A DNA stretch of 64,000 nucleotides, taken from positions 3,712,501 to 3,776,500 of the forward strand of contig NC_015945.1 of NCBI RefSeq assembly GCF_000224085.1, read 5' to 3'. Of the stretch, positions 1-9,541 are shown in pieces. The translations under genes were made by a program, and so were the position numbers. How positions within the stretch are numbered: the first letter of the stretch is position 1; every line of letters starts with the position of its first letter. Below the pieces are notes generated by a model. It did not search any database. It was not told the origin of the DNA and saw nothing but the letters and a program-made list of their open reading frames with translations. The stretch is from Allomuricauda ruestringensis DSM 13258. Lineage in GTDB: Bacteria; Bacteroidota; Bacteroidia; Flavobacteriales; Flavobacteriaceae.

Positions 1-718
1 GATTTTTCAAAACTTCCGCCTGAAAACGCTTTACCGCCAATTCCGTGGCCCGTGCAGCTTGCTTTTGTAACTTAACCATGCGCAACGCATTCTGCTGAAT
101 CTCCAAGTTTTGGTCTATGATGGCCATTTGATTGTCCAACGCCATTAATTCGTAGTACGAATCGGCTATCTCCGCCACCAAATTGGTCACCATAAAATTT
201 TTCCCCTCCACACTGGAAAGGTATTCGTAGACCGCTGCTTTTTTCTCGTTACGGAGCTTCTTCCATACATCCAGCTCCCAAGTGGCGAAGGCTCCGACCA
301 TATAATTGGTCAGGGGTTCGGGGAACTCTTCGTCTTCCTTCACCTCGAGGTTTTTTTCCACAGCTCCATTACGGGTATATTCACCAACTTTTTCCACTTC
401 GGCACCTGCCTGAAGGTTTACAAAGGGTAAGTACTCCCCTTTTTTGGCTTGAATTCTGTTTTTGGCCATATCCACTTGCTGCAACATAATGTTCAGCTCT
501 TGGTTTTTTGCCAAAGCGGAATCAATCAACGCAATAAGATTGGGATCCTTGAAAAAAGTTCTCCATTCCACCAATCCTGTATTTACGGTATCGGTGGATT
601 GATTCTGATAATTCTCGGGAACCGCTACATTCTCGTCCCTAACCTCACGAGTGGGCACACAAGAATAAAGGGCCATCATTGCTATCATTACAACTAAAAG
701 TGATTTTCTATGCTTCAT
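1..718 (-). CDS. RND efflux outer-membrane factor, TolC/NodT family lipoprotein (3' part outside window)
   Basis: Outer-membrane channel of a tripartite efflux pump. The visible N-terminal part of about 239 residues starts with a lipoprotein signal (MALYSC lipobox near residue 20). It continues with the typical family opening, a segment on non-reciprocal FFKDPNLIALIDSALAKNQ followed by long amphipathic helices with many Gln, Ala and Lys. The ATG at 716-718 overlaps the last 11 bases of the pump gene, which indicates translational coupling in one operon with the pump and adaptor. The C-terminal part lies beyond the left edge, so overall integrity cannot be judged. The family assignment is firm; the exported compound cannot be told. 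Confidence 0.88.
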   Translation of the reverse strand, partial: MKHRKSLLVVMIAMMALYSCVPTREVRDENVAVPENYQNQSTDTVNTGLVEWRTFFKDPNLIALIDSALAKNQELNIMLQQVDMAKNRIQAKKGEYLPFVNLQAGAEVEKVGEYTRNGAVEKNLEVKEDEEFPEPLTNYMVGAFATWELDVWKKLRNEKKAAVYEYLSSVEGKNFMVTNLVAEIADSYYELMALDNQMAIIDQNLEIQQNALRMVKLQKQAARATELAVKRFQAEVLKN

Positions 719-3700
719 TTTGGTCACCGTTTTTCTTATTCTTTCCATTTCTTGTGGTCATTTTTTTCAAAAGTTTATTCACTTCTTTCAAACGAGTTCG
801 CAATTTGCTCTCGTTGTCATTATTCTTGAAGAGCTCTTCAGAAATCGGCTCATCGTGTTCATCCCTAATAAGACTCTTACCATCTGCCATTTTAGCAAAT
901 ACATAGTATAACCCAGGTATCAACAACACCCCGAAAATGGTACCGATAAGCATACCTCCCAAGGCTGAACCACCAATGGTTCGATTACCTATGGCTCCTG
1001 CACCTGTGGCCACTACCAAGGGAATTAAACCAGCAATAAAGGCAAAAGATGTCATCAAAATTGGCCTAAAACGTTGCTTGGAACCTTCAATAGCAGCTTC
1101 GAGTATCGTAGCACCCTGTCGGTGTTTCTGGACGGCAAATTCCACAATCAATACTGCATTCTTACCTAAGAGCCCTACCAACATGATCATACCAATTTGG
1201 GCATACACATCGTTGGACAATCCCATTAACTTCAACAGGAAGAATGAACCAAATACCCCGACCGGAAGTGATAGAATCACGGCCAATGGAAGTAAGAAAC
1301 TCTCGTATTGGGCAGCCAATACCAAATACACGAATATGAGCACTACGATGAAAATGTAGATGGATTCATTTCCACGTTGGGCTTCATCATAAGAGAGACC
1401 TTCCCATGCAATGTCATATCCCCTTGGCAATTTTTGTTCGGCCACCTCTTTTATGGCGTCAATGGCATCCCCACTGGTATATCCTTTGGCGGGCAACCCA
1501 CGAATGGCGGCAGAATTGTACAAATTGTAGCGGGTTACCTCATTTGGCCCGAGGCGTTTCTCCATGGTCATAAAAGATGAGTAGGGTACCATCTCCCCTT
1601 CTTCGTTTTTTACAAAGAGCTTTTCCAAATCGGAGGGCATGCCACGATATTCCGGAGCCGCTTGGGTATACACTTTAAAGAATCGGCCAAAACGGATAAA
1701 CCCTTGTTCGTAGGTACTACCGATAAGAATGTTCAAATTTTCCATGGCTTTTCCTATGGAAACACCTTTCTGCATGGCCGCTTTATTATTGATCTTCAAC
1801 TCATACTGTGGATAATTGGCGGCATAAAAGGTAAATAAGCCTGCCAATTCCTTACGTTCGCGCAAGGCATCCATAAAATCGTTGTTGATCCTTTCGAACT
1901 CATGATAATCCGTGCTATTGGTCTTGTCCAACAAACGCATGGCGAAACCACCTGACGAACCGAAACCTGGAACCGCCGGTGGCTCAAAGTATTCGATTAC
2001 AGCTCCAAGGTCTTTGGTCTCTTCTTCCAGCTCCTCCATAATCTCATGAACGGAATGTTCCCGTTCTGACCATGGTTTTAAGTTAATAAGACAAGTTCCC
2101 GCATTGGAGCCTCGGCCTTCCGTCATAATCTCATACCCTGCCAAGGAGGAAACGGATTCAACACCTTCGGTCTCCTCACAAATGGCTTGGAGTTTTCTGG
2201 CTACCTCATTGGTTCTCTCCAAAGTAGCACCCGGAGGGGTCTGGATGATGGCATATATCATCCCTTGGTCTTCATTGGGGATAAATCCGGCTGGTAATAC
2301 TTGGTTGGTAAAGAAAATACCTGCACAAAAAGCTAACAACAGTCCAAATGTGACAACCCTTCTGTTCACTATTTTGTTCAACACCCCAACGTAACGCCCA
2401 GTAAGTTTCTCAAACCTACCATTGAACCAATCTATAAATCGGTTTACAGGTGATTTCCGTTTTGTTTTACCATGGGTGTTTTTCAACATCATGGCACATA
2501 GAACCGGCGTTAAGGTAAGAGCCACTATGGCGGATATTACAATAGAGCCTGCCATGGTGATGGAAAACTGTCTATAGAAAACCCCTACAGGGCCTGTCAT
2601 GAACGAAATAGGGATAAACACTGAGGTCATTACCAAGGTAATGGCGATAATGGCCCCACCGATTTCACCCAGTACTTCGTAGGATGCTTTGTAAGGCGTA
2701 AGGTTTTCTTCTTCCATCTTAACGTGGACGGCCTCTACGACCACAATAGCGTTATCTACCACAATACCAATGGCCAATACCAAGGCAAACAGGGTTATCA
2801 GGTTAATGGACAGCCCAAAGAGTTGCATTACGAAAAATGCCCCAATGAGCGATACCGGTACCGCAATAATTGGAATCAGGGTAGATCGCCAATCACCCAA
2901 GAACAGGAACACCACAATGGCCACCAAGATAAAGGCATCCCGAAGAGTATGCAGTACTTGATCTATAGAGGCATCCAAGAAATTGGATACGTCATAACTG
3001 ATTTTGTAATCAATTCCAGGAGGCATTTCGGTCTCCAGTTCCGTCAATTTCTCTTTTACCGACTTGATGACATCGCTACCGTTACTCCCAAAAGTTTGTT
3101 TTAACACAATGGACGCGGACGGTTTTCCATCGAGATTGGAATAGATATCAAAGAACTCACTCCCAAGTTCCACATCGGCGACATCGCCAAGTTTTAAAAT
3201 TTCTCCGTCTTCGTTGGCTTTAATAATGATATCCTTGTATTGTTGGGGTTCATTATACCTGTTCTGATAGACCAGAACATATTCCAACGATTGTGCTTTT
3301 TTACCGGAACTTCTTCCTAAACGTCCAGGCCTGGCCAAAATACTTTGTTCATCCATGGCCTCCAGTACTTCTTCTGCAGAGATGTTGTAGGCCCGCATTC
3401 GGTCTGGTTTAAGCCAAACCCGCATGGCAAACTTACGGCTACCCAAAATCTTGGCACTTGCAATACCATTTATCCGTTGAATTTCAGGGATCATTTTAGT
3501 GTATGCGTAGTTGTACAGGAATTTTTCATCGTTGTTCTTGGCTTCGCTGTACAGGTTCACATACATTAACATACTGGGCTGTACTGGCGTAATAACAACT
3601 CCTTCGCGCTGCACCAGCTCGGGCAGCAAAGGCATTACTTGGTCGACCCGCGTCTTTACTCGCACTACGGCTTGGTTAGGGTCGGTGCCCGGTTCAAAAA

Positions 3701-3977
3701 TCACACGTAAGGTTCCTTCCCCAGCACTAGTGGCATCGGAAGCAATATACCGCATGCCCTGCACCCCGTTAATGGAGGTTTCCAAAGGAATCAAGGTAGA
3801 GTTTACCAATACATCGGCACTTGAACCCGGATAAGCAATAAATATATTTACCGTGGTGGGTGCGATTTGTGGGAACTGCGAAATGGGCAGTTGTTTTATG
3901 GCCAACAATCCCGTAAACACAATTATGACCGAAATCACAATGGCCAATACAGGTCTGTGTATAAATTTTTTAAACAT
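708..3977 (-). CDS. RND efflux transporter permease, AcrB/HAE1 family
   Basis: Inner-membrane proton-driven drug/solute exporter of 1089 residues, slightly longer than AcrB because of a charged C-terminal tail rich in Lys and Asn. It has the family layout: TM1 at about 10-30, a porter domain, TM2-6 near 340-500, a second porter domain, and TM8-12 at the end. The TM4 motif reads VVDNAIVVVEAV, so the usual Asp-Asp proton-relay pair is Asp-Asn here; the TM10 Lys is present in LLGKNAVLIVEFA. It lies 20 bp downstream of the adaptor gene and overlaps the outer-membrane factor gene. HAE1 rather than heavy-metal (CusA) type is judged from the overall sequence pattern. The substrate is unknown. Confidence 0.96.
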   Translation of the reverse strand: MFKKFIHRPVLAIVISVIIVFTGLLAIKQLPISQFPQIAPTTVNIFIAYPGSSADVLVNSTLIPLETSINGVQGMRYIASDATSAGEGTLRVIFEPGTDPNQAVVRVKTRVDQVMPLLPELVQREGVVITPVQPSMLMYVNLYSEAKNNDEKFLYNYAYTKMIPEIQRINGIASAKILGSRKFAMRVWLKPDRMRAYNISAEEVLEAMDEQSILARPGRLGRSSGKKAQSLEYVLVYQNRYNEPQQYKDIIIKANEDGEILKLGDVADVELGSEFFDIYSNLDGKPSASIVLKQTFGSNGSDVIKSVKEKLTELETEMPPGIDYKISYDVSNFLDASIDQVLHTLRDAFILVAIVVFLFLGDWRSTLIPIIAVPVSLIGAFFVMQLFGLSINLITLFALVLAIGIVVDNAIVVVEAVHVKMEEENLTPYKASYEVLGEIGGAIIAITLVMTSVFIPISFMTGPVGVFYRQFSITMAGSIVISAIVALTLTPVLCAMMLKNTHGKTKRKSPVNRFIDWFNGRFEKLTGRYVGVLNKIVNRRVVTFGLLLAFCAGIFFTNQVLPAGFIPNEDQGMIYAIIQTPPGATLERTNEVARKLQAICEETEGVESVSSLAGYEIMTEGRGSNAGTCLINLKPWSEREHSVHEIMEELEEETKDLGAVIEYFEPPAVPGFGSSGGFAMRLLDKTNSTDYHEFERINNDFMDALRERKELAGLFTFYAANYPQYELKINNKAAMQKGVSIGKAMENLNILIGSTYEQGFIRFGRFFKVYTQAAPEYRGMPSDLEKLFVKNEEGEMVPYSSFMTMEKRLGPNEVTRYNLYNSAAIRGLPAKGYTSGDAIDAIKEVAEQKLPRGYDIAWEGLSYDEAQRGNESIYIFIVVLIFVYLVLAAQYESFLLPLAVILSLPVGVFGSFFLLKLMGLSNDVYAQIGMIMLVGLLGKNAVLIVEFAVQKHRQGATILEAAIEGSKQRFRPILMTSFAFIAGLIPLVVATGAGAIGNRTIGGSALGGMLIGTIFGVLLIPGLYYVFAKMADGKSLIRDEHDEPISEELFKNNDNESKLRTRLKEVNKLLKKMTTRNGKNKKNGDQNEA

Positions 3978-3997
3978 TGTTCAAGATTATGGGATTG

Positions 3998-5080
3998 CTA
4001 CTCAGAATACAACTCAAGATGGGACAGTACGGATTCGGGCTTTTCGAACTCGTAATGGATTTTCTCTCCGTTACGTACCATTCGGATGCCCTCCAAGAGT
4101 ACTTTATCGTTTAACGACAGTCCTTTTTCAACCACAAATAGATGCGGTAGTTCTGCTCCAATCACAATTTCGCGTTGCTGTACGGTATCGTTCTCATCGA
4201 GTACAAACACAAATTTTTTGTCCAGCACCTCAAAAGTTGCCTTTTGTGGAATAAGCATGGCGTTGTCCAATGGAACTTTCATCAGGATGCTTCCAGTCTC
4301 ACCATGTCTTAAAATTCCATCAGGGTTGGGAAAGGTGGCCCTAAAGGCAATATTCCCCGTTTCGTGGTTGAATTCCCCCTCGATAGTCTCCACAACACCC
4401 GGCTGATTGAATTTTTTGTTGTTGGCCATCAAAAGTTCCACGGCTTGCTTTTCATCCTTTTTGGTGCTGATAATATAATCGAGATACTCTGCTTCGGGCA
4501 CATTGAAATACACCCACATTTTGGAGTTGTCGGAAAGTTTGGTCAGCAGTTCCCCTTCGTCCAAAAGACTGCCTTCCCTTACTTCCAAGAGGTCCATTAT
4601 TCCATCGAATGGAGCACGGATGTCGGTAAATCCCAAATGGGTCTCTGCCAAACTGACTTCCGCTTTGGCTCTATCGTACTCTGCTTTCGCCATGGCCAAT
4701 TCGTTAGCAGATACTACATTGCCATCTGCCAACAATTTGGTGTTCTTGTACTCAATTTCAGCGACCTCGGCTTCTGCTTTTGCTTTTTGCAGGTCGGCTT
4801 GGTATACATTGGGCATAATGTGGAACATTTGCTGTCCTTTTTTCACGTGTTGGCCTTCATCCACATAAATATGTTGTAGGTATCCTTTTTCCAAAGCTCT
4901 AAGTTCTATATGTCTTATCGAATGAATTTGACATACATAATCTTTAGTGATTGATGTGTCCATTTGGATGGGACTTGACACGAGGTATTTGGTTTCTTCC
5001 TTGTTTTCGTGTTTTTTGGATTCGCAGCTTGTGTAGCACATTACTGCAAACAAGCCGATGAAGATGGAAAATCTCCTCAT
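3998..5080 (-). CDS. RND efflux periplasmic adaptor (membrane fusion protein), HlyD-like
   Basis: Periplasmic adaptor linking the pump to the outer-membrane factor, 360 residues. A lipoprotein signal ends at the Cys in MCYTSCESKK (about residue 19). Next come a barrel-sandwich half, an alpha-helical hairpin (about 95-150, rich in Ala/Glu/Lys, YKNTKLLADGNVVSANELA), the second lipoyl half (IRAPFDGIMDLLEVREGSLL) and beta-barrel domains. It is the first gene of the adaptor-pump-channel operon on the minus strand. No repressor gene is adjacent, so control of the operon is not visible from the sequence. Confidence 0.95.
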   Translation of the reverse strand: MRRFSIFIGLFAVMCYTSCESKKHENKEETKYLVSSPIQMDTSITKDYVCQIHSIRHIELRALEKGYLQHIYVDEGQHVKKGQQMFHIMPNVYQADLQKAKAEAEVAEIEYKNTKLLADGNVVSANELAMAKAEYDRAKAEVSLAETHLGFTDIRAPFDGIMDLLEVREGSLLDEGELLTKLSDNSKMWVYFNVPEAEYLDYIISTKKDEKQAVELLMANNKKFNQPGVVETIEGEFNHETGNIAFRATFPNPDGILRHGETGSILMKVPLDNAMLIPQKATFEVLDKKFVFVLDENDTVQQREIVIGAELPHLFVVEKGLSLNDKVLLEGIRMVRNGEKIHYEFEKPESVLSHLELYSE

Positions 5081-5228
5081 AGTTTTATTGGTTTAAAAAA
5101 TTGGTTTAGAAATGGTCAAGGGAAGTCCGAATCCACATAAAGGGACCTACCCTTGGTTAATGATTGTTACCCAAAGGGTTGTAAAGGTTTGCGCAACAAG
5201 CGGCTGCTTCGAACGCAAAAGGAAAATT

Positions 5229-5630
5229 CTAAATTCGGAATACCTGAAACCTAACGTGCTTCTTTATGGATGAAGCGGACTTGAGTATAGAAAACCCACA
5301 GTTTGTGTTAGATTCCAAAAACAATTGCCCCCAAGAGGCGGCAAAAAAATTGACAGTTAAAAAACTGCCATATTCTACAGAAAAATTATGTGATGTTGTT
5401 TCTTCCTCGCGCTCTTCTTGTTCTTCAATGTCGATTTCTACACAATGTCTTTTTTCAAGACCTGATTGCAATGCATTGAATAAAGCAGAGGAATGTTGGT
5501 TTTCTACATTTTGAAGATAGCAAGCATTATCCGTAACCGAAGTATCTTGCAAATTTGCTTGCAAGTTGATGAATCCTCCAAGTAACAGAATGCAGAAAGG
5601 AAACAAATATTTTGCAAATGCCTTTTTCAT
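5229..5630 (-). CDS. Small exported protein of unknown function
   Basis: Not recognised. 133 residues with a clear N-terminal signal peptide (about 1-26, hydrophobic FPFCILLLGGFI), a middle part with several Cys and His residues (ENQHSSALFNALQ, EKRHCVEID), an acidic run (EEQEEREEET) and a C-terminal half with aromatic residues. It lies 149 bp upstream of the efflux adaptor gene in the same orientation, so it may be co-transcribed with the efflux operon, perhaps as a small periplasmic sensor or accessory protein; that is inference from position only. The alternative plus-strand frame over the same DNA lacks a signal or any family feature. Confidence 0.6.
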   Translation of the reverse strand: MKKAFAKYLFPFCILLLGGFINLQANLQDTSVTDNACYLQNVENQHSSALFNALQSGLEKRHCVEIDIEEQEEREEETTSHNFSVEYGSFLTVNFFAASWGQLFLESNTNCGFSILKSASSIKKHVRFQVFRI

Positions 5631-6028
5631 TTGGGGAACAAAACTAGGTCACATTATCATCACACACAAATAGAGGTTGTTAATATTATTTGAAATAAAA
5701 GTGCGATAAATAATTTTTATAAAAAACCGCAGTGCATTTTGAAAATATTGTGCTTAAAAACCGTCATTTCGAGTGTTTTTTTAAACCGAAGGTTAAAAAA
5801 TTGTATCGAGAAAAGAATTTTTTTCATCAAAAGAAACAATGGGTTAAAAATAGTATTCTGATTTTCAGAAAAAATAAAATCACTCTCAAATAAGTGTATA
5901 TATCACGTTTCTGGATAAATTTGAAAGTCTGATTATAACAAAATCACAACAAATACTTGAAAAACAAGACGCGGAGATTGAATTGATTTTTATACCTTTT
6001 CGGTTTTTAACTGAATCAAACCATAAAA
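5631..6028. other. AT-rich divergent intergenic region with one repeat copy
   Basis: Non-coding region of 398 bp between the divergent genes at 5630 and 6029. It contains one monomer of the dispersed palindromic repeat at 5761-5817. A TAAATTTG box at 5916-5923 resembles the Bacteroidota -7 element, but I see no good -33 TTTG at the expected distance, so it is only a weak promoter candidate for the 6029 gene. Confidence 0.5.
5761..5817 (+). repeat. Dispersed palindromic repeat, single monomer
   Basis: The unit begins GTCATTTCGAGTG, continues with a hairpin (TTTTTTTAAACC ... GGTTAAAAAA) and ends TTGTATCGAGAAAAG. It matches the right arm of the element at 54164-54218 read in reverse complement. 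Differences inside the hairpin are partly compensatory, which suggests the fold matters. Confidence 0.65.
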
Positions 6029-9000
6029 ATGTTGCGCACAAAACTGTTGGGCAAAATCGCCCTAGTTGGATTACTGACTATCGTTTCCTGTAAAAAAAAA
6101 TCACCAAAACCTACTGAAACCCCTGTTACAATTGAGTTAGATTCCGCCTATCTCAATAAAAAAATCACTGAAGCCAAAAATATGGGTTCAGTTCAACTGG
6201 CGGATGGGCTTCAGCTAAGCCTTTGGGCGCCCGATACCCTTGCCCCCGACCCTATCGCCATGGATATCGATGCACAGGGCCGCATCTTTTTTACCCGTAC
6301 CAATCGTCAAAAAAATTCAGAATTTGATATTCGGGGATATCGCCATTGGATGACCGCCTCCAACAGTTTTGAAACCGTAGCAGATAGAAAGGCTTTTTTA
6401 CACGAAACCTTTGCTCCAGAAAAAAGTGAGGAAAACTCATGGTTGCCAGACCTCAATAACGATGGCAGTCATGATTGGAGGGACTTAGCGGTCGAAGAGG
6501 AAGAAGTGTGGCGATTGGAAGATGCGGACAATAATGGTATCGCTGAAAAGGCAACCCGAGTAGTCCATGATTTTCATTCTGAGGAAACCGATGTTGCCAA
6601 CGCTTTGGCCGTTGATGGCGAAAACCTTTTTGTTGGGGTAGCTCCAGATATGTGGCGCATGGAAGATACCAACGGTGACGAAGTGTTTGATACCAAAACT
6701 TCATTGGCCACTGGTTTTGGCATCCATATCGGTTTTGGCGGACACGGTATGTCCGGTGCGATCATGGGACCCGATGGAAAACTTTATTGGGGAATCGGTG
6801 ACATTGGAGCCAATGTTACCGATAAAGAGGGCAATCGCCATCCATACCCCAATCAAGGGGTTATTGTTCGAAGCAATCCAGATGGTTCCGATTTTGAGGT
6901 TTTTGCCCATGGTCTTCGCAATACCCATGAATTTGTTTTTGACAAGTATGGCAATATCATTTCTTCTGATAATGATGGAGATCACCAAGGTGAAAGTGAG
7001 CGATTGGTGCATGTCGTCGAAGGTTCTGATGCGGGATGGCGCTCCAACTGGCAATATGGCAAATACACCGACCCAAAAAACAATGGGTATAAAGTCTGGA
7101 TGGATGAAAAGCTCTTTTTGCCCAGATGGGAAGGGCAAGCTGCTCACATCATCCCTCCTATCATGAACTATCACAACGGCCCTACAGGAATGCTCTTTAA
7201 TCCTGGTACGGCTTTGGGTTCGGATTGGGTGGACAAATTCTTTTTGGTCGAATTTGTGGGCGACCCTGCCCTATCACATATTTGGTCGTTCGATTTAAAA
7301 CCGAAGGGGGCTTCGTTCGAGCTCAATTCAGAAGTGGATATGCTGAGCGGCATTTTACCAACCGCCATCAAGTTTGGGCCAGATGGTGCTCTTTACCTTG
7401 CCGATTGGATCAATGGTTGGAATACAAAAAATTCAGGCCGAGTATGGAAGCTGGACGTAACCGATTCGGAAAACGATTTGGCCGAACAACGTGTAGAAAC
7501 CCAAAAATGGATGACTACAGACTTTTCTGAATTGAACAATGACGAATTGGTCGAATTATTGCGCTATCCCGATATGCGAATTCGGCAAAAAGCGCAATTT
7601 GAATTGGCAAAAAGCACCTTTTGGGGATATAGAAAGTTAAAACAAGTTGCTCAAGAAGATGACCATCAATTAGCGCGAATACATGCCATTTGGGGTATTG
7701 GTCAAATAGCTTCGGATGATACCGACAAAGCTGATATACTGGTTGAATTTTTGAATGATGATGACCCAGAAATTATCGCTCAAAGTTTAAAAGTATTGGG
7801 AGATGTACGTCATGCAGAAGGAAGAGAGAAAATGATAATGTTGTTGAAGTCCAAAGAACCTAGGGTCCAATTCTTTGCCGCTCAGGCATTGGGCCGAATC
7901 AAAGCTGAAAATGCTGTACAACCCCTATTGGATATGTTGGCAGAAAATGCTGATGAAGATGTTTATCTGCGTCATGCCGGTGTATTGGCGTTATCAAGAA
8001 TTGGGAAGTATGAGCCTTTGGTCAATTTAGCCAATAGCGATAACCGTTCCTTGAAAATTGCAGCGGTTTTGGCTTTGCGAAGAATGAAAAGACCGGAAGT
8101 GGCTGCTTTTTTGAAAGACTCCGATGAATTTATTGTTACCGAAGCAGCTCGTGCCATCAATGATGATAAGGGTATTGAAAAAGCGCTTGCAGATTTGGCC
8201 GCACTTTTGGAAAACCCAAAATACAGTTCCGAACCGCTAATGCGCCGTGTAATCAACGTCGCGCTTCGAGTGGGTGGCGAAAATCAACTGGATAATTTGA
8301 TTGCATATGCCAAAAACGAAAATGCCCCTTCGGAATTACGCGGTGAGGCCTTGGCCGCACTGAGTACATGGTCCTCTCCATCGGTAATGGACCGTGTGGA
8401 CGGGTATCATTTGGGAGCAAAAGAAAGACCTTTGAGGCCCATTCAAAATAAAGTAACGGGAAGTATGTCAGATTTTTTGTCTGATGAAAACCCAGAGGTA
8501 TTGGTCGGAGCACTAAAACTATTGTCCGCCTTGCAACTAAAAGGACATGAAGACCGATTGGTTCAGCTCCTACGCACCCACACTTCGCCTGAAGCTAGGG
8601 CTGAAGCTTTAACCGCATTGGGCAATACAGGGTATGAACAATTGGCACGAGTAATGCGTATGGGCATGAGTGATGAAAACACACAGGTGAGACGAACCGC
8701 CGTGACTTTGATAGGTGAGCTTTCGTTGACAAAAGAAGAATTGCCAAGCATCGTAAACCCCATATTCAGCAAAGGTGGTGTTGGCGAACAACAAGCACTG
8801 TTAGAAGTCTTGGCAGAGATGCCCATAGAAAAAAGCGAAGTGGTACTTTCCGACTTGTTGAATCAGGCTGCTCGTGGGGGTATTGATGAAGCCGTTATGC
8901 TCGATTTGATAGAAGCCGCCTCCGACAACAACTCCGAGATGCTTAAAAATGAACTTGCCTCATTAAAAAGTCAAGGCTATGGCACCGATGCCTACGTAGA

Positions 9001-9436
9001 AACCTTATATGGTGGCAATTGGTGGGCTGGTCGAAATGTTTTTATAAGTAACCCAACTGCCCAATGTGTACGCTGTCATGCAGTGAAAGGCTCAGGCGGC
9101 CAAGTAGGCCCTCCCATGGACGATATTGGCAACAGATTGACCCGTGAGCAAATCTTGGAAGCTTTGATCGAGCCTTCCAAGCGAATTGCTCCAGGTTACG
9201 GAAGCGTAGTGTTGACCTTGACCAACGGACAAGAGGTTACAGGACTATTGGTAGAAGAGAACGAGGAGGGATTGGTTCTCCGCACTTCTGATGCCGAACC
9301 TTTAGAAGTGGCCCACTCTCGAATTCAAAAGAGAAGAAATTTGCCGTCAGGCATGCCTGCCATGGGCAAGATGATCAGCAAACGTGAACTACGCGATTTA
9401 ATAGAATATTTAAGCAATTTGAAAGCAGGGGATTAA
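6029..9436 (+). CDS. Exported beta-propeller / HEAT-repeat / cytochrome c lipoprotein (PVC-type dehydrogenase-like)
   Basis: A 1135-residue lipoprotein (lipobox LTIVSC near residue 21) with three parts. Residues about 50-485 form a glucose/sorbosone-dehydrogenase-like beta-propeller (GPDGKLYWGIGDIG, HGLRNTHEFVFDKYGN, KFGPDGALYLADW). Residues about 500-960 are HEAT-type repeats. The last 150 residues hold one c-type heme site, CVRCH near residue 1012, with a likely axial Met in the downstream PSGMPAMGKMIS. This is the order of the large proteins common in Planctomycetes, Verrucomicrobia and marine Bacteroidota (TIGR02604/TIGR02603-type). The probable role is oxidation of a sugar or alcohol with electron transfer through the heme, but the substrate is unknown. 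It stands alone as a single-gene unit followed by a hairpin. Confidence 0.88.
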   Translation: MLRTKLLGKIALVGLLTIVSCKKKSPKPTETPVTIELDSAYLNKKITEAKNMGSVQLADGLQLSLWAPDTLAPDPIAMDIDAQGRIFFTRTNRQKNSEFDIRGYRHWMTASNSFETVADRKAFLHETFAPEKSEENSWLPDLNNDGSHDWRDLAVEEEEVWRLEDADNNGIAEKATRVVHDFHSEETDVANALAVDGENLFVGVAPDMWRMEDTNGDEVFDTKTSLATGFGIHIGFGGHGMSGAIMGPDGKLYWGIGDIGANVTDKEGNRHPYPNQGVIVRSNPDGSDFEVFAHGLRNTHEFVFDKYGNIISSDNDGDHQGESERLVHVVEGSDAGWRSNWQYGKYTDPKNNGYKVWMDEKLFLPRWEGQAAHIIPPIMNYHNGPTGMLFNPGTALGSDWVDKFFLVEFVGDPALSHIWSFDLKPKGASFELNSEVDMLSGILPTAIKFGPDGALYLADWINGWNTKNSGRVWKLDVTDSENDLAEQRVETQKWMTTDFSELNNDELVELLRYPDMRIRQKAQFELAKSTFWGYRKLKQVAQEDDHQLARIHAIWGIGQIASDDTDKADILVEFLNDDDPEIIAQSLKVLGDVRHAEGREKMIMLLKSKEPRVQFFAAQALGRIKAENAVQPLLDMLAENADEDVYLRHAGVLALSRIGKYEPLVNLANSDNRSLKIAAVLALRRMKRPEVAAFLKDSDEFIVTEAARAINDDKGIEKALADLAALLENPKYSSEPLMRRVINVALRVGGENQLDNLIAYAKNENAPSELRGEALAALSTWSSPSVMDRVDGYHLGAKERPLRPIQNKVTGSMSDFLSDENPEVLVGALKLLSALQLKGHEDRLVQLLRTHTSPEARAEALTALGNTGYEQLARVMRMGMSDENTQVRRTAVTLIGELSLTKEELPSIVNPIFSKGGVGEQQALLEVLAEMPIEKSEVVLSDLLNQAARGGIDEAVMLDLIEAASDNNSEMLKNELASLKSQGYGTDAYVETLYGGNWWAGRNVFISNPTAQCVRCHAVKGSGGQVGPPMDDIGNRLTREQILEALIEPSKRIAPGYGSVVLTLTNGQEVTGLLVEENEEGLVLRTSDAEPLEVAHSRIQKRRNLPSGMPAMGKMISKRELRDLIEYLSNLKAGD

Positions 9437-9457
9437 TATACCCGAAAAACAATAAAA

Positions 9458-9500
9458 AGGTCTACTACGACGAAAATCGACATAGTAGACCTCGTTTGTT
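9458..9500. terminator. Hairpin between convergent genes
   Basis: A 10-bp stem, AGGTCTACTA at 9458-9467 and TAGTAGACCT at 9483-9492, with further pairing inside the loop (CGA/TCG) and a short T-rich tail. It lies between the convergent genes ending at 9436 and 9542 and is flanked by an A-run on the left, so it could terminate transcription from both sides. Confidence 0.65.
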
Positions 9501-9541
9501 TAGGCCAGTAAAATCTACAGCCATGTATTGCTGTTCATTTT

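Noticed and set aside
1..5080. RND operon considered as a heavy-metal (Cus-type) exporter linked to the arsenic genes
   Set aside because: The pump reads as HAE1 type with no Met-rich metal motifs, and the arsenic genes are 29 kb away.
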